Assembly (NCBI RefSeq): GCF_016102285.1
Contig: NZ_JACFOY010000001.1
Span: 1,488,001-1,552,000 of the forward strand
Source: Bartonella sp. M0177
Lineage (GTDB): Bacteria > Pseudomonadota > Alphaproteobacteria > Rhizobiales > Rhizobiaceae
Length of the DNA stretch: 64,000 nucleotides
Direction of reading: 5' to 3'
Below the pieces are notes generated by a model that did no database searches, was not told the origin of the DNA, and worked only from the letters and a program-made list of their open reading frames with translations. A program made the position numbers and the translations under genes. Shown piece after piece: positions 1 through 8,896 of this stretch. The first letter of the stretch is position 1. The number at the start of each line of letters is the position of its first letter.

Positions 1-194
1 AGCCTATCTTCTGGCGTCTTAACCTCCTTCGCGATCTTCTCAGAGACATATTTGATGCCCTTGGCCATATTCTCGGCAGCCTGCGCCACGATGACAGAAA
101 CCTTGCTACCTTTCATGTTAATGTCGCTCACAACATGAATATTTGAACCGGCAAAGGCGCTATGCTCACCAGCATCAAGGTTGATACTGGTTAT
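1..194 (-). pseudogene. fragment of a filamentous haemagglutinin/CdiA-like exoprotein (cut by window edge)
   Basis: The minus strand is open from 194 down to the window edge, about 64 codons, and an in-frame TAA at 195-197 closes it upstream. The reading includes INLDAGEHSAFAGSNIHV followed by a short alanine and lysine-rich stretch. The pattern of Asp-Ala-Gly then Ala-Gly-Ser-Asn resembles the haemagglutinin-repeat part of large two-partner secretion exoproteins (FhaB/CdiA family). The only ATG in this frame is at 116, and it lies inside the repeat-like sequence, so this looks like a remnant that lost its 5' part rather than the start of an intact gene. The rest lies outside the window. Family assignment is by resemblance only. 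Confidence 0.4.
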
Positions 195-306
195 TTAAAT
201 GCAAGCTTAACGGTTAAGTTCACCCCCCACCACCCTATACGACGGAATAACTTCCCTCCCCGAAGGAGGCTACATGAATTAGCTATGAAATGCCCGCTTA
301 ATACGC

Positions 307-322
307 CCCCGCTATTGCGGGG
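307..322. other. small GC hairpin
   Basis: A perfect 6-bp stem (CCCCGC / GCGGGG) with a TATT loop lies in the AT-rich spacer between the exoprotein fragment and the nuclease gene. There is no U-run directly after it on either strand, so it is a weak terminator candidate at best. Confidence 0.3.
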
Positions 323-418
323 ACTAAAATTGCGTAAACAACCTATTATAAATATATGGCAGCGCTTACACTTCCTTGCAGATTGTAAACATAAGCGTTC
401 AGCTGTTTTAAAATTTTT

Positions 419-898
419 TTATTTTTCAGTCAATTTCCACGGTGCGGCTTCATTATGTTGCCAAATACCACTCTTGTTTGATTGTGCCTGTTTTTCTGAA
501 ACACCGTAAAAACCGTTGGAATATTTCGGCCAATCAATAGCATAGCCGTTGCGAACCATCCAGCCTGCTATGTCATCCCCAGTCGAGGTATAGCAAATTG
601 CAATTGTATTTCCTGAATTATCATTGCCACGAGGTTCGCAGCGCACAGGTTGCAATTCTGTCAGCCATTGCGAAAGAGCAGATGCGGCTTCTTTTCCGCA
701 ATCATAACCGGCATCCTGACCATCTTTACATGTCTGGTTAAGATCCGGAGCATCTACTCCCCACAATTTTATACGTTGATTTTGAATTTCGAGTGTTTCC
801 CCATCAATAACTTGGATAGCTCCGATTATTGCAGTACGGCTTTCCGCAAAGGCCGGCAATGTCATCACACAAAGCAAAATTGAAATGAGAAAGCGCAT
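419..898 (-). CDS. exported thermonuclease-family (SNase-like) protein
   Basis: A 159-aa protein with an N-terminal signal peptide (MRFLISILLCVMTLPAFA) followed by a staphylococcal-nuclease-like domain over most of the rest. Landmarks are VIDGETLEIQNQRIKLWGVDAPD near residues 30-50 (family pattern: an Asp-Gly-Asp/Glu-Thr strand, then Arg/Lys-Leu-x-Gly-Val-Asp-Ala-Pro) and a C-terminal segment with ARNG-like MVRNGYAIDW. Four cysteines suggest disulfides in the periplasm. The family cuts DNA or RNA with calcium, but many short alphaproteobacterial members are untested. The start at 898 is preferred over 910 because GGAG sits 6 nt upstream of 898. The gene stands alone. Confidence 0.8.
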   Translation of the reverse strand: MRFLISILLCVMTLPAFAESRTAIIGAIQVIDGETLEIQNQRIKLWGVDAPDLNQTCKDGQDAGYDCGKEAASALSQWLTELQPVRCEPRGNDNSGNTIAICYTSTGDDIAGWMVRNGYAIDWPKYSNGFYGVSEKQAQSNKSGIWQHNEAAPWKLTEK

Positions 899-1250
899 TA
901 TACACTCCATACCATCTTTCGAGACTTAAAACAGTCTAGGCGCATCCATTGTTAATTTAAATAATAAAATAAGGCCGAAAAAAGTTCCAATACCGTCTTT
1001 TATTGTAGAATTACGGACTACCGCGTTATCACGTTAAGATGCATCAATCAGGATGACAACACACTGCCCGCTTACAGACTTATGTCCGCTTTTGTTGATT
1101 ATTTTCAAGCCTCTGTCGACAGATAAAAACAACTTTTATACAGTTTTATAAATAAGAATTTTACATGCTATACAAAAATACAAAATTATAAAAACAACGG
1201 TAAAATATTACATACCGAGACAATTCGAAGTAAAATTAAAAAAAAGACAT
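899..1250. other. gene-free AT-rich spacer
   Basis: This is the leader of the thermonuclease gene plus an A/T-rich stretch up to the terminator of the neighbouring orphan gene. No coding, tRNA or repeat signal was recognised. Confidence 0.5.
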
Positions 1251-1290
1251 ATAAAAACGGCTCAATATAAATTTTATATTGAGCCGTTCA
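1251..1290 (-). terminator. rho-independent terminator of the orphan 214-aa gene
   Basis: A perfect 15-bp inverted repeat (AACGGCTCAATATAA at 1256-1270, complement at 1274-1288) has a 3-nt loop. On the minus strand it is followed by five U residues. It lies 25 nt after the stop codon of the gene at 1313-1957. Confidence 0.8.
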
Positions 1291-1312
1291 ATAAATAAAT
1301 AATTTATTTTCG

Positions 1313-1957
1313 TTAATAGACAACAGCAAAATGAATTGATCCGATAGCGCCGGCAAAAATTTGCTTGCCATCCTGCGCAACTTGTTGCACTGCCTTTTGG
1401 TCAATTGCATTACGATCCCACATTGTACCGCCAATGCTCCCCTGCTTCCAATCAACCGGTTTACCAAGAAGATTTTCGGAATCCTTCTGGTTATAGATCT
1501 TTGCCGTATCATTTTGCAGGGCTTTGAACAAAGCATCATCACCTTTTGTAAGGCCACCAAGCTGGGCGGTCGATTTGACAAGGTCTTTCAGCTTGTCGTC
1601 ACTGATTTGAGGAGGTGTAAATACCTGAAAATTGCCCGTCGGAACACCTTCGAACCCGGCATATTTAGCCGCATCGGCATCCTTCAAAGTGCCGGTAAAA
1701 TATTGCGGATTTGTCATGTTCAAATTGACTTGCTGATTGATAATGCCGGATGCATTAATACCGTTTTCAACAAGTTCCTGAATACGCGATAAAGCATCGG
1801 AAATACGTGGCGACATCACATTACGATCATCGACACGCACGGTCTGTGTCGCATTCTTTTCCTGAACAATTTCCTGAATATTCTGGGCAGCCCGCAACCC
1901 CGGAACATCAAAACCATGATTGACCAAGTTCAAGTCGGTTGATGTGATTGATACCAT
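1313..1957 (-). CDS. hypothetical protein, orphan
   Basis: A 214-aa protein that I do not recognise. It has no signal peptide, no membrane segment and no cysteine. The N-terminus is rich in Ser/Thr/Asn (MVSITSTDLNLVNHG) and the middle is polar and Gln/Asp-rich. It contains an isolated Trp-containing segment near residues 168-183 (VDWKQGSIGGTMWDRN). A strong Shine-Dalgarno (GGAGGCGAAA just before the ATG) and a perfect long terminator show it is an intact, independently transcribed gene. Nothing in the neighbourhood gives a role. A secreted effector or structural protein is conceivable from the composition, but this is only speculation. Confidence 0.75.
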   Translation of the reverse strand: MVSITSTDLNLVNHGFDVPGLRAAQNIQEIVQEKNATQTVRVDDRNVMSPRISDALSRIQELVENGINASGIINQQVNLNMTNPQYFTGTLKDADAAKYAGFEGVPTGNFQVFTPPQISDDKLKDLVKSTAQLGGLTKGDDALFKALQNDTAKIYNQKDSENLLGKPVDWKQGSIGGTMWDRNAIDQKAVQQVAQDGKQIFAGAIGSIHFAVVY

Positions 1958-2563
1958 TTTCGCCTCCGGTGTAATGCCAATTCAGTCCAGCATTACTCTT
2001 TGTTAATAATATAGTTCAATTAGCCGAAATATGCAAATAAACCGACGAAAAGCTATGAAACCGGATTAATTGCAAAGATAACTGGCCTATCAAAAAATGT
2101 TTTATTGGTTGAGGCAATTCCAACTGAACGAAGACAGACAACAATAGCAGTTTAGAGAGGCGGTCTCGTAACGCATGGTTTTAAACCGATCTGTTAGAGG
2201 TAAGGAATTTTTCCCAATACATTCTTGTTAGAAATTTGCATCTTATAGTTTTCTATAAAACGGACTATATCAAGCTAATCTTCTTTGCTATTTTGAAAAC
2301 AAGGATTTCCTGCTATTCTAAGCCATAGACGAGATTGGCATACGACCGGCTATGATAATAATCGCCCCCGATTGTTACATTAACCCGATTATTACATTCA
2401 TATGAAATCAGGCGTCTCCCCTCCCCTATCAAATCGGCTCCTCTTCAACTTTACTTTTCTTTCCTAATTGGTTGTTTTGAGCTAAGGTTGGAGAATATGA
2501 CTTTAGTCTTGCATTAGTGCCCATATCACTGAGCTAACTCCTATATATGTAAGGAATTATTCG
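1958..2563. other. 606-bp intergenic region
   Basis: This spacer lies between the divergent orphan gene and grxB. It is AT-rich with several short homopolymer runs. No open frame with coding character and no tRNA, riboswitch or repeat was recognised. It must hold the promoters of both flanking genes. Confidence 0.5.
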
Positions 2564-3214
2564 ATGAAACTTTATTATTACGACCATTGTCCATTCTGTA
2601 CCCGTGCCAAGATGGTTGCCGGATATAAACAGGTTCCTGTTGAATATATTGTTTTACTGAATGATGATTCTGAAACATGTATGCGGCTCGTTCACAAAAA
2701 ACAGGTACCAATTCTGGAATTCGACGATGGTTCCGCTATGGTTGAAAGCTTGGACATTGCGCATAAATTTGATGAAATTGGCAAAAAAAGTCGGGTTGTT
2801 TCTCCGGCAACAGATTTACAAAAGCAGGTCACTGACGAGCTTTCCGACGTCTCTTCGGATATTAATGCGCTGCTTTTCCCGCGCAATGTAAAAGCGTCTC
2901 TTCCGGAATTTGCTACGAAATCAGCCATTGAATATTTTCAAGGCAAAAAAGAAAAAAACCTTGGCGAATCATTCGACCAAGCGATGAGTGAAACAGCCGA
3001 ACATAAAAAGAAGGTCGAAGACAAACTGGCAACTTTGTCTTTTCATCCGGATAATACCAATGAAAACTTGAGCTGGGATGACGTGATGATATTTCCGACA
3101 TTACGCAATCTGACGATTGTGAAAGATATCAAAATGCCACAACGACTTCAGGATTATGTCAAACATATTTCTGCTCTGACAGGCGTTCAGCTTTATTACG
3201 ATCGCGCTTTATAA
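2564..3214 (+). CDS. grxB: glutaredoxin 2
   Basis: A 216-aa protein of the GrxB type: a thioredoxin-fold N-terminal domain with the redox motif CPFC at residues 9-12, the cis-Pro segment KQVPILEF, and ESLDIAHKFDEIG, followed by an all-helical C-terminal domain with a GST-like fold. The length matches the family (about 215 aa). It reduces protein disulfides and mixed glutathione disulfides in the cytosol. The E. coli enzyme has CPYC; Phe at the third position is a mild change. The ATG at 2564 follows an AAGGAA Shine-Dalgarno. A small membrane protein follows 20 nt downstream and may be co-transcribed. Confidence 0.9.
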   Translation: MKLYYYDHCPFCTRAKMVAGYKQVPVEYIVLLNDDSETCMRLVHKKQVPILEFDDGSAMVESLDIAHKFDEIGKKSRVVSPATDLQKQVTDELSDVSSDINALLFPRNVKASLPEFATKSAIEYFQGKKEKNLGESFDQAMSETAEHKKKVEDKLATLSFHPDNTNENLSWDDVMIFPTLRNLTIVKDIKMPQRLQDYVKHISALTGVQLYYDRAL

Positions 3215-3234
3215 ACTTTTTAAATCTACGACAA

Positions 3235-3585
3235 ATGCAAATTTTACCCTTTATCGCGCCTATCGGCTTGTTGTTGTTGTCAAACATTTTTATGACCTTT
3301 GCCTGGTATGGGCATTTGAAATTCACCAACAAGCCATTAATGATCGTCATTATTGCAAGTTGGGGAATTGCATTTTTTGAATATTGCCTTGCAGTTCCGG
3401 CAAACCGGTTGGGACACACTGTGTATAGTGCGGCCCAACTCAAAACGATTCAGGAAGTGATCACGCTTCTGATATTTTCTGGTTTTTCCATTCTTTATCT
3501 TGGCGAAAAACTGACGATAAACCATTTTGTCGGCTTTGCGCTTATTGTAAGCGGAGCCTACTTCATCTTCAAAGGTCCGTTATAA
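3235..3585 (+). CDS. DMT-like membrane protein, DUF486 family
   Basis: A 116-aa, highly hydrophobic protein with about four predicted membrane helices. It shows the family hallmarks FMTFAWYGHLKF, IASWGIAFFEYCLAVPANR and QLKTIQEVITLLIF, with a C-terminal helix ending in FKGPL. DUF486 proteins resemble half-size drug/metabolite transporters; no substrate is known. The gene starts 20 nt after grxB and probably shares its transcript. Confidence 0.85.
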   Translation: MQILPFIAPIGLLLLSNIFMTFAWYGHLKFTNKPLMIVIIASWGIAFFEYCLAVPANRLGHTVYSAAQLKTIQEVITLLIFSGFSILYLGEKLTINHFVGFALIVSGAYFIFKGPL

Positions 3586-3665
3586 TCTCGGTTTAGGGCT
3601 TTCCAGTTCGTGTTTGCGAATGTTATAACGGCAAAAATACCAAAATTATGGAAGAGGATTATCAT

Positions 3666-4877
3666 ATGGCAAAGATCAAGGTCGCAAATCCCGTCGTCGA
3701 ACTCGACGGCGATGAGATGACACGCATTATTTGGCAATATATCAAGGAAAAATTGATCCATCCCTATCTCGATGTAGATCTGAAATATTATGATCTTTCG
3801 ATAGAAAATCGCGATGCGACCAACGATCAGGTAACAACCGACGCTGCAAATGCCATCAAGAAATATGGTGTTGGCGTAAAATGTGCGACAATCACACCGG
3901 ATGAAGCGCGCGTTAAAGAATTCAACCTGAAAAAAATGTGGAAGTCGCCGAATGGTACAATCCGTAACATTCTTGGCGGCGTTATTTTCCGTGAGCCGAT
4001 TATTTGCAAAAACGTTCCGCGACTCGTTCCGCACTGGACAAAGCCGATCATTATCGGTCGTCATGCTTTTGGTGACCAATACAAAGCAACAGATTTCAAA
4101 TTCCCCGGCAAAGGTAAACTGACAATCAAATTTGTCGGTGAAGATGGAACCGTTATTGAACATGATGTTTATGATGCACCGGGTGCCGGTGTTGCATTGG
4201 CCATGTATAACCTTGATGCATCAATCCGCGATTTTGCCCGTGCATCGTTCAATTATGGTTTGCAACGCAAAGTTCCGGTCTATCTTTCCACAAAGAATAC
4301 CATTTTGAAGGCCTATGATGGCCGTTTCAAAGATATCTTTCAGGAAGTTTTTGACAAAGAATTCAAGTCCGAATTCGATAAATACCATCTCACTTACGAG
4401 CACCGTCTGATCGACGACATGGTGGCCTCGTCACTTAAATGGTCCGGTGGTTATGTCTGGGCATGTAAGAACTATGATGGTGATGTCCAATCCGATACAG
4501 TAGCTCAAGGCTTTGGCTCTTTGGGACTCATGACATCGGTTCTCATGACACCTGATGGCAAAACAGTTGAAGCCGAAGCTGCACATGGAACAGTAACCCG
4601 CCACTATCGTCAATATCAGCGCGGCGAAGAAACATCGACCAACTCGATTGCTTCGATCTTCGCATGGACACGCGGTTTGGCACACCGTGCAAAGCTCGAC
4701 AATAATGACCAATTGAAGCACTTTGCCGATACACTTGAAAAAGTATGTGTCGATACTGTTGAATCCGGTTTCATGACCAAGGATCTTGCCTTGCTTATCG
4801 GACCGAACCAGAAATGGCTTTCAACAACAGGTTTTCTTGACAAGATTGCGGAAAATCTCGCCAAAGCACTTGCTTGA
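3666..4877 (+). CDS. icd: NADP-dependent isocitrate dehydrogenase
   Basis: A 403-aa cytosolic TCA-cycle enzyme that oxidatively decarboxylates isocitrate to 2-oxoglutarate. It is of the eukaryotic-like homodimeric type usual in alphaproteobacteria: [23 protein letters not shown] at the start, substrate-binding [12 protein letters not shown] near residue 97, [30 protein letters not shown] with metal-binding aspartates, and coenzyme-binding [12 protein letters not shown]. The start at 3666 is chosen over the in-frame ATG at 3648 because GAGG at 3654-3657 is well spaced for it and homologues begin with MAKIKV. A strong terminator follows. Confidence 0.97.
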   Translation: MAKIKVANPVVELDGDEMTRIIWQYIKEKLIHPYLDVDLKYYDLSIENRDATNDQVTTDAANAIKKYGVGVKCATITPDEARVKEFNLKKMWKSPNGTIRNILGGVIFREPIICKNVPRLVPHWTKPIIIGRHAFGDQYKATDFKFPGKGKLTIKFVGEDGTVIEHDVYDAPGAGVALAMYNLDASIRDFARASFNYGLQRKVPVYLSTKNTILKAYDGRFKDIFQEVFDKEFKSEFDKYHLTYEHRLIDDMVASSLKWSGGYVWACKNYDGDVQSDTVAQGFGSLGLMTSVLMTPDGKTVEAEAAHGTVTRHYRQYQRGEETSTNSIASIFAWTRGLAHRAKLDNNDQLKHFADTLEKVCVDTVESGFMTKDLALLIGPNQKWLSTTGFLDKIAENLAKALA

Positions 4878-4898
4878 ACATTTCAAATTTGAAAAAGC

Positions 4899-4930
4899 AA
4901 AAAGCCCCGTTTTACACGGGGCTTTTTGTT
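4899..4930 (+). terminator. rho-independent terminator of icd
   Basis: An 11-bp stem (AAAAGCCCCGT at 4900-4910 with its complement at 4916-4926) and a 5-nt loop are followed by a T-rich run, 22 nt after the icd stop. Confidence 0.9.
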
Positions 4931-5036
4931 TTGGCGGGAACAAAAATTGCCGATCAAAGTTTCGTTTCTTGGCTCCATGGTCTTATGAGGTTATTTAGAA
5001 GACCGACAATGATTCTAAAAAATTATAGGGATGACA

Positions 5037-6479
5037 ATGAATGAACAAGGCTGGTCAACACTTCTTTCAGGTAGAAATGGTGTCCGCTCGATAACACTTG
5101 CAGGCGGGGTTGCTCTGCATGCGGTCAATGTCTACATTGTTGTCACTATTCTCCCCTCTCTTGTTGCCGATATTCACGGTGAACAATATTATTCCTGGGC
5201 AGCAACAATTTTTGTGACAGCATCGCTTATCGGTGCATCCCTTGCCGCAAAATTGTTAGCCCGTTTCGGACCCAAAACAGCTTATGTCCTTTCGGCACTC
5301 CTGTTTGCAGTTGGCACGCTTATCTGTAGTGTTGCCCCGACTATGGCGGCATTCCTGTTTGGCCGGCTTATTCAAGGTTTCGGTGGTGGCTTTTTGCTAT
5401 CACTTTCCTATTCCATGGTCAGAATCGTGTTCGACCCTCCATTATGGCCACGTGCCATGGGGCTCATTTCCGGCATGTGGGGCATTTCGACATTGCTCGG
5501 CCCCGCCATCGGCGGCATTTTCGCCGAATACAGCACTTGGCGCGCGTCATTCTGGACGGTTGGCATTCTGGCACTTTTATTTTCCGGCGTTGCGCTTAAA
5601 GTTTTACCCGGTACGACAGAACGTCAAAACGTTTCGGAACGTCTTCCTGTTATCCAACTTGCCGTTTTGACCGTTATGGTTCTTGTCATTTCGGCAAGCA
5701 GTGCGGTGAGCGACAACAATATCAAAATTGCCGGTATTATTATCGGTGCTATCCTACTTTTTGTTCTTGGGATTATCGACAACCATTCAAACAACAAAAT
5801 TCTTCCCGAAGGTTCATTTTCAATCCACTCGATATTCCTGCCACTTTACGGCCTGATGGTTATTATTTCGGTCGCTGTAAACGGTGCGGAGCTTTATCTT
5901 CCCCTGTTCCTTCAGGAACTTCATGGAAGAGGACCACTTGTTGCCGGCTATATTGCCGCGCTTATGAGTATCGGTTGGACCTGTGGTTCATTGCCAAGTG
6001 CCGGAGCCGCTCCGAAAATTGTGCGCAAAATCATCATTCTCGCGCCCATAATTGATATGCTCGGAATGGCGACATTGTTTTATTTTATCCCGTCCGAAAT
6101 GAAGTCATCGGGATTTCTGATTTCGATTTGTATTGCGCTTTTCCTGATCGGTGTCGGAGCGGGAACGTCATGGCCGCATTTGCTTACCCGCGTTTTACAA
6201 TGCGCTTCCGATAAAGACGCCACACGTGCCAGTGCCTCTCTTACAACAATCCAGTTATTTTCAACGGCTTTAAGCGCAGCACTTGCTGGTAGCATTACCA
6301 ATCTTGCCGGATTATTTGATCCGGGTGGTGTCAGCGGTATGATTGCGGCCTCCAAAGTGCTGTTTATCTTCCTGATTATCATATTGCTGCTTGTGGTGCC
6401 GCTCGCCTTTATTATTTCGCGCGACATGCTCAACCATCCGGATGGAAAACATTCAAACAACCAAAGCAATAAAAAATAG
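5037..6479 (+). CDS. MFS transporter, probably drug/proton antiporter (DHA2-like)
   Basis: A 480-aa inner-membrane protein with 12-14 predicted helices and major-facilitator motifs: LLARFGPKTAYVLSALLFAVG (motif A region between helices 2 and 3) and LIQGFGGGFLLSLSYSMVR (motif B region). The middle part (residues about 205-270) carries two extra helices, as in 14-helix multidrug exporters. It ends in a short polar, Asn/Lys-rich tail. AGGG at 5027-5030 favours the ATG at 5037 over 5031. Its 3' end overlaps the convergent cobD gene by 27 nt. The substrate cannot be read from the sequence. Confidence 0.85.
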   Translation: MNEQGWSTLLSGRNGVRSITLAGGVALHAVNVYIVVTILPSLVADIHGEQYYSWAATIFVTASLIGASLAAKLLARFGPKTAYVLSALLFAVGTLICSVAPTMAAFLFGRLIQGFGGGFLLSLSYSMVRIVFDPPLWPRAMGLISGMWGISTLLGPAIGGIFAEYSTWRASFWTVGILALLFSGVALKVLPGTTERQNVSERLPVIQLAVLTVMVLVISASSAVSDNNIKIAGIIIGAILLFVLGIIDNHSNNKILPEGSFSIHSIFLPLYGLMVIISVAVNGAELYLPLFLQELHGRGPLVAGYIAALMSIGWTCGSLPSAGAAPKIVRKIIILAPIIDMLGMATLFYFIPSEMKSSGFLISICIALFLIGVGAGTSWPHLLTRVLQCASDKDATRASASLTTIQLFSTALSAALAGSITNLAGLFDPGGVSGMIAASKVLFIFLIIILLLVVPLAFIISRDMLNHPDGKHSNNQSNKK

Positions 6480-7439
6480 CACCAGAATAATTAAAAATAA
6501 CACGTCCATGGAACGCTTGAAGAGCCGGATGGCACGATAAATATCGGCGGGAACGGCCATTTTCCCGCTTTCGTTCTGGAAAGGTTCGTCAACGGCTTTG
6601 CCTGAATAGATTCTCGGCCCCAAAAGCTTGACATCCAAAGCACCTGCAAAAGCGCATTCGGGAAAACCGGCATTGGGCGAATGATGGTGTCGCGCATCTT
6701 TTCTCACCACTTCAAGTGCCTTTCCAGCAGCTATCCGATTGATAAAAAGTCCGGATGTCAGGATGACAATAAACGCTGTCAATCTTGCCGGTATAAAATT
6801 GACAACATCGTCAAGACGGGCCGAAGCCCAGCCGAAATCCTTGAAGCGCTCATTCTTATAGCCGATCATCGAATCGGCCGTGTTCACCAATTTATAACAA
6901 AAAAGGCCGGGAAGACCGAGGACAAGATACCAGAATACAGGTGCCACAACGCCATCAGAGCTATTTTCGGCAAGGCTTTCAATAGCTGCACGACAAACCG
7001 CACTTTCATCCAAATTTTTTGTTTCCCGCCCGACAATGAGTGAAACGGCGCCTCTTGCTTCGACAAGCGAACCTTGTTTGAACGCTTTTTCCACTTTACC
7101 AACGTGATCAACCAAGCTTTTTTGCGCAATAAATATGGAGGCCACCAGCGCTTCAATGATTATTCCGGCAAACCCCATTTTGAGCAAAAGCGTATGAATA
7201 AAAAGCGCAACAAAAAAGCTTGCGAATAACAAGACGAGAAGAGCATCGAGGCCACACCATTTCCTGAGGCGGGGCGACATCGACTTTCTGTTATATCTTG
7301 TTTCAAACCACTTTATCCCTGCCCCGAATGCCGCTACCGGATGAGGGAGCTTGCGCCATATCCAGTCAGGGTCGCCGATTGAACGATCAATCAGGAGCGC
7401 CAGTAAAAGGATAAAACAGAGACGCTCCACCGGTGTCAC
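6453..7439 (-). CDS. cobD: adenosylcobinamide-phosphate synthase
   Basis: A 328-aa integral membrane protein of the CobD/CbiB family. It attaches (R)-1-amino-2-propanol or its phosphate to adenosylcobyric acid, giving adenosylcobinamide (phosphate). Markers are DRSIGDPDWIWRKLPHPVAAFG near the N-terminus, ESLAENSSDGVVAPVFWYL around residue 153, KLVNTADSMIGYKNERFKDFGWASARLDDVVNF around 183, and HHSPNAGFPECAFAGALDV around 253. All are intact. The start codon overlaps the stop of the upstream MFS gene by 4 nt (ATGA), so translation is coupled. No CobC partner lies nearby. Confidence 0.95.
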   Translation of the reverse strand: MTPVERLCFILLLALLIDRSIGDPDWIWRKLPHPVAAFGAGIKWFETRYNRKSMSPRLRKWCGLDALLVLLFASFFVALFIHTLLLKMGFAGIIIEALVASIFIAQKSLVDHVGKVEKAFKQGSLVEARGAVSLIVGRETKNLDESAVCRAAIESLAENSSDGVVAPVFWYLVLGLPGLFCYKLVNTADSMIGYKNERFKDFGWASARLDDVVNFIPARLTAFIVILTSGLFINRIAAGKALEVVRKDARHHHSPNAGFPECAFAGALDVKLLGPRIYSGKAVDEPFQNESGKMAVPADIYRAIRLFKRSMDVLFLIILVLFFIALVV

Positions 7440-8659
7440 ACCTGTTTTAATGCTTTAGCCTGATCGCGTTTTTCGACATACCAGGAGAGAGTAAAAATCA
7501 AAAGACCGCAAAATGTGAGACAGCCTCCCAAAATCGCCGTATCCTGATAGCCGAAACCAAGCCGCAAGATTTCCGCACCGGATTCAGCTCCCAAAGCATT
7601 GGCAACGTTGAAAGCCGATTGCATGAGTGCTCCGGCAAGTGTCTGGGCATTGGCTGCTACATCCATGACGCGCGTCTGGATTGAAGGCATACTGGCAAAA
7701 GACGTACCAATCAGGAAACAACCGATGGCAGCAGTGATGCCGGAATGGCAAAGAAAGTAAAACAGGAAGAATGTAATTGTGCTCCATAGCAGAGCGCAAA
7801 ACAACATTCTCATCGGGCCGATTTTTACGGCAATCTTGGGCCCCAGAATATTTCCCGTAACCATGCCAAGGCCGATGAGCGGCATAATAAATGGAACCCA
7901 ACCTATCGAAAGGCCGGAAACGACAGTCAAAGTCGATTTAATATAGCTGAACACAGTAAAGAGGCCGGCTGTTCCAATGGCGACTGTTGCCAGCATGAAC
8001 CATACCTGTTTTTCTTTCAACGCGCTAAGCTCGGTCAGGGGACTTGTCCCCAAAGCTGTCGGCAAACTGGGCAGAAAGAAAAACACTAAAATTGCACAAA
8101 GGGCTCCGATGCTGCCCACCATAACGAAAGCCATTTGCCATCCAAGTTGCTGCCCGAGCCAGGTTGCAAACGGCGCGCCGACAACTGTCGCAATTGTAAG
8201 CCCAAGCATCACGGCACCGATTGCCTTGGGACGATTTTTCATCTCCACCATGGAAGAAGCGGCGATGGAAGCAACACCGAAATAGATGCCATGCGGCAAA
8301 CCGCTCATGAATCGCAAACCGACAAGAGCATGAAAGCTCGTTACACATGCGCTGGCAATATTCGAGAACGCATAAAACAGCATCAGAGCAACGAGAACAT
8401 ATTTCCGCGGATATTTCGCGGTTGCAACAGCCAGAACCGGTGCACCTACGACAACGCCGAGCGCATAAGCCGAAATATACTGGCCGGCAGTCGGTATATC
8501 GACGCCCGAACTTTTTGCCATTTCGGGTTGCAACCCCATGGATACAAATTCGGATGTTCCAATTGCAAACGCACCGACAGCGAGCGCAAAAATACACAAA
8601 CGGCGCGTTTTGGCGTCAATTCCCGAAGCAACATTGAGTCGATCAATTTTATATTTCAT
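7436..8659 (-). CDS. MFS transporter coupled to cobD
   Basis: A 407-aa, 12-helix major-facilitator permease of the AraJ/NepI (DHA1) type. Markers are FAIGTSEFVSMGLQPEMAK in helix 1 (typical of the sugar/arabinose efflux group), SAYALGVVVGAPVLA in helix 2 and FMSGLPHGIYFGVAS in the motif-B region. It is read on the same transcript as cobD, and its TGA overlaps the cobD ATG. Close family members export sugars or purine nucleosides. The coupling to cobD hints at a role with corrinoid precursors or products, but this is inference. The 237-bp leader to cobB shows no B12 box. Confidence 0.85.
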   Translation of the reverse strand: MKYKIDRLNVASGIDAKTRRLCIFALAVGAFAIGTSEFVSMGLQPEMAKSSGVDIPTAGQYISAYALGVVVGAPVLAVATAKYPRKYVLVALMLFYAFSNIASACVTSFHALVGLRFMSGLPHGIYFGVASIAASSMVEMKNRPKAIGAVMLGLTIATVVGAPFATWLGQQLGWQMAFVMVGSIGALCAILVFFFLPSLPTALGTSPLTELSALKEKQVWFMLATVAIGTAGLFTVFSYIKSTLTVVSGLSIGWVPFIMPLIGLGMVTGNILGPKIAVKIGPMRMLFCALLWSTITFFLFYFLCHSGITAAIGCFLIGTSFASMPSIQTRVMDVAANAQTLAGALMQSAFNVANALGAESGAEILRLGFGYQDTAILGGCLTFCGLLIFTLSWYVEKRDQAKALKQV

Positions 8660-8896
8660 AGCCTAAGAACGAATCCCTGAATGCATTTGGTTGAAATATC
8701 CGGTTTGCCATTCAACACCCTGTCGGCGCAAGAAAATATCTTCCAAATTCAATGTGTTCAAGGCAGTTTGTTTTCAACATCGTCGCCTCACCTGATCTCA
8801 TAATCAAAAGCCGAAACGACCGGCTTTGTGGTGAATTTATACGAAAATACATCAAACAGTTAGGCCGCATTTTCTTTACACGTATAGGATATTTTT

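Noticed and set aside
1620-1660. T-loop-like GGTTCGAA word suggesting a tRNA
   Set aside because: It lies inside the orphan coding gene and no acceptor, D or anticodon arms surround it.
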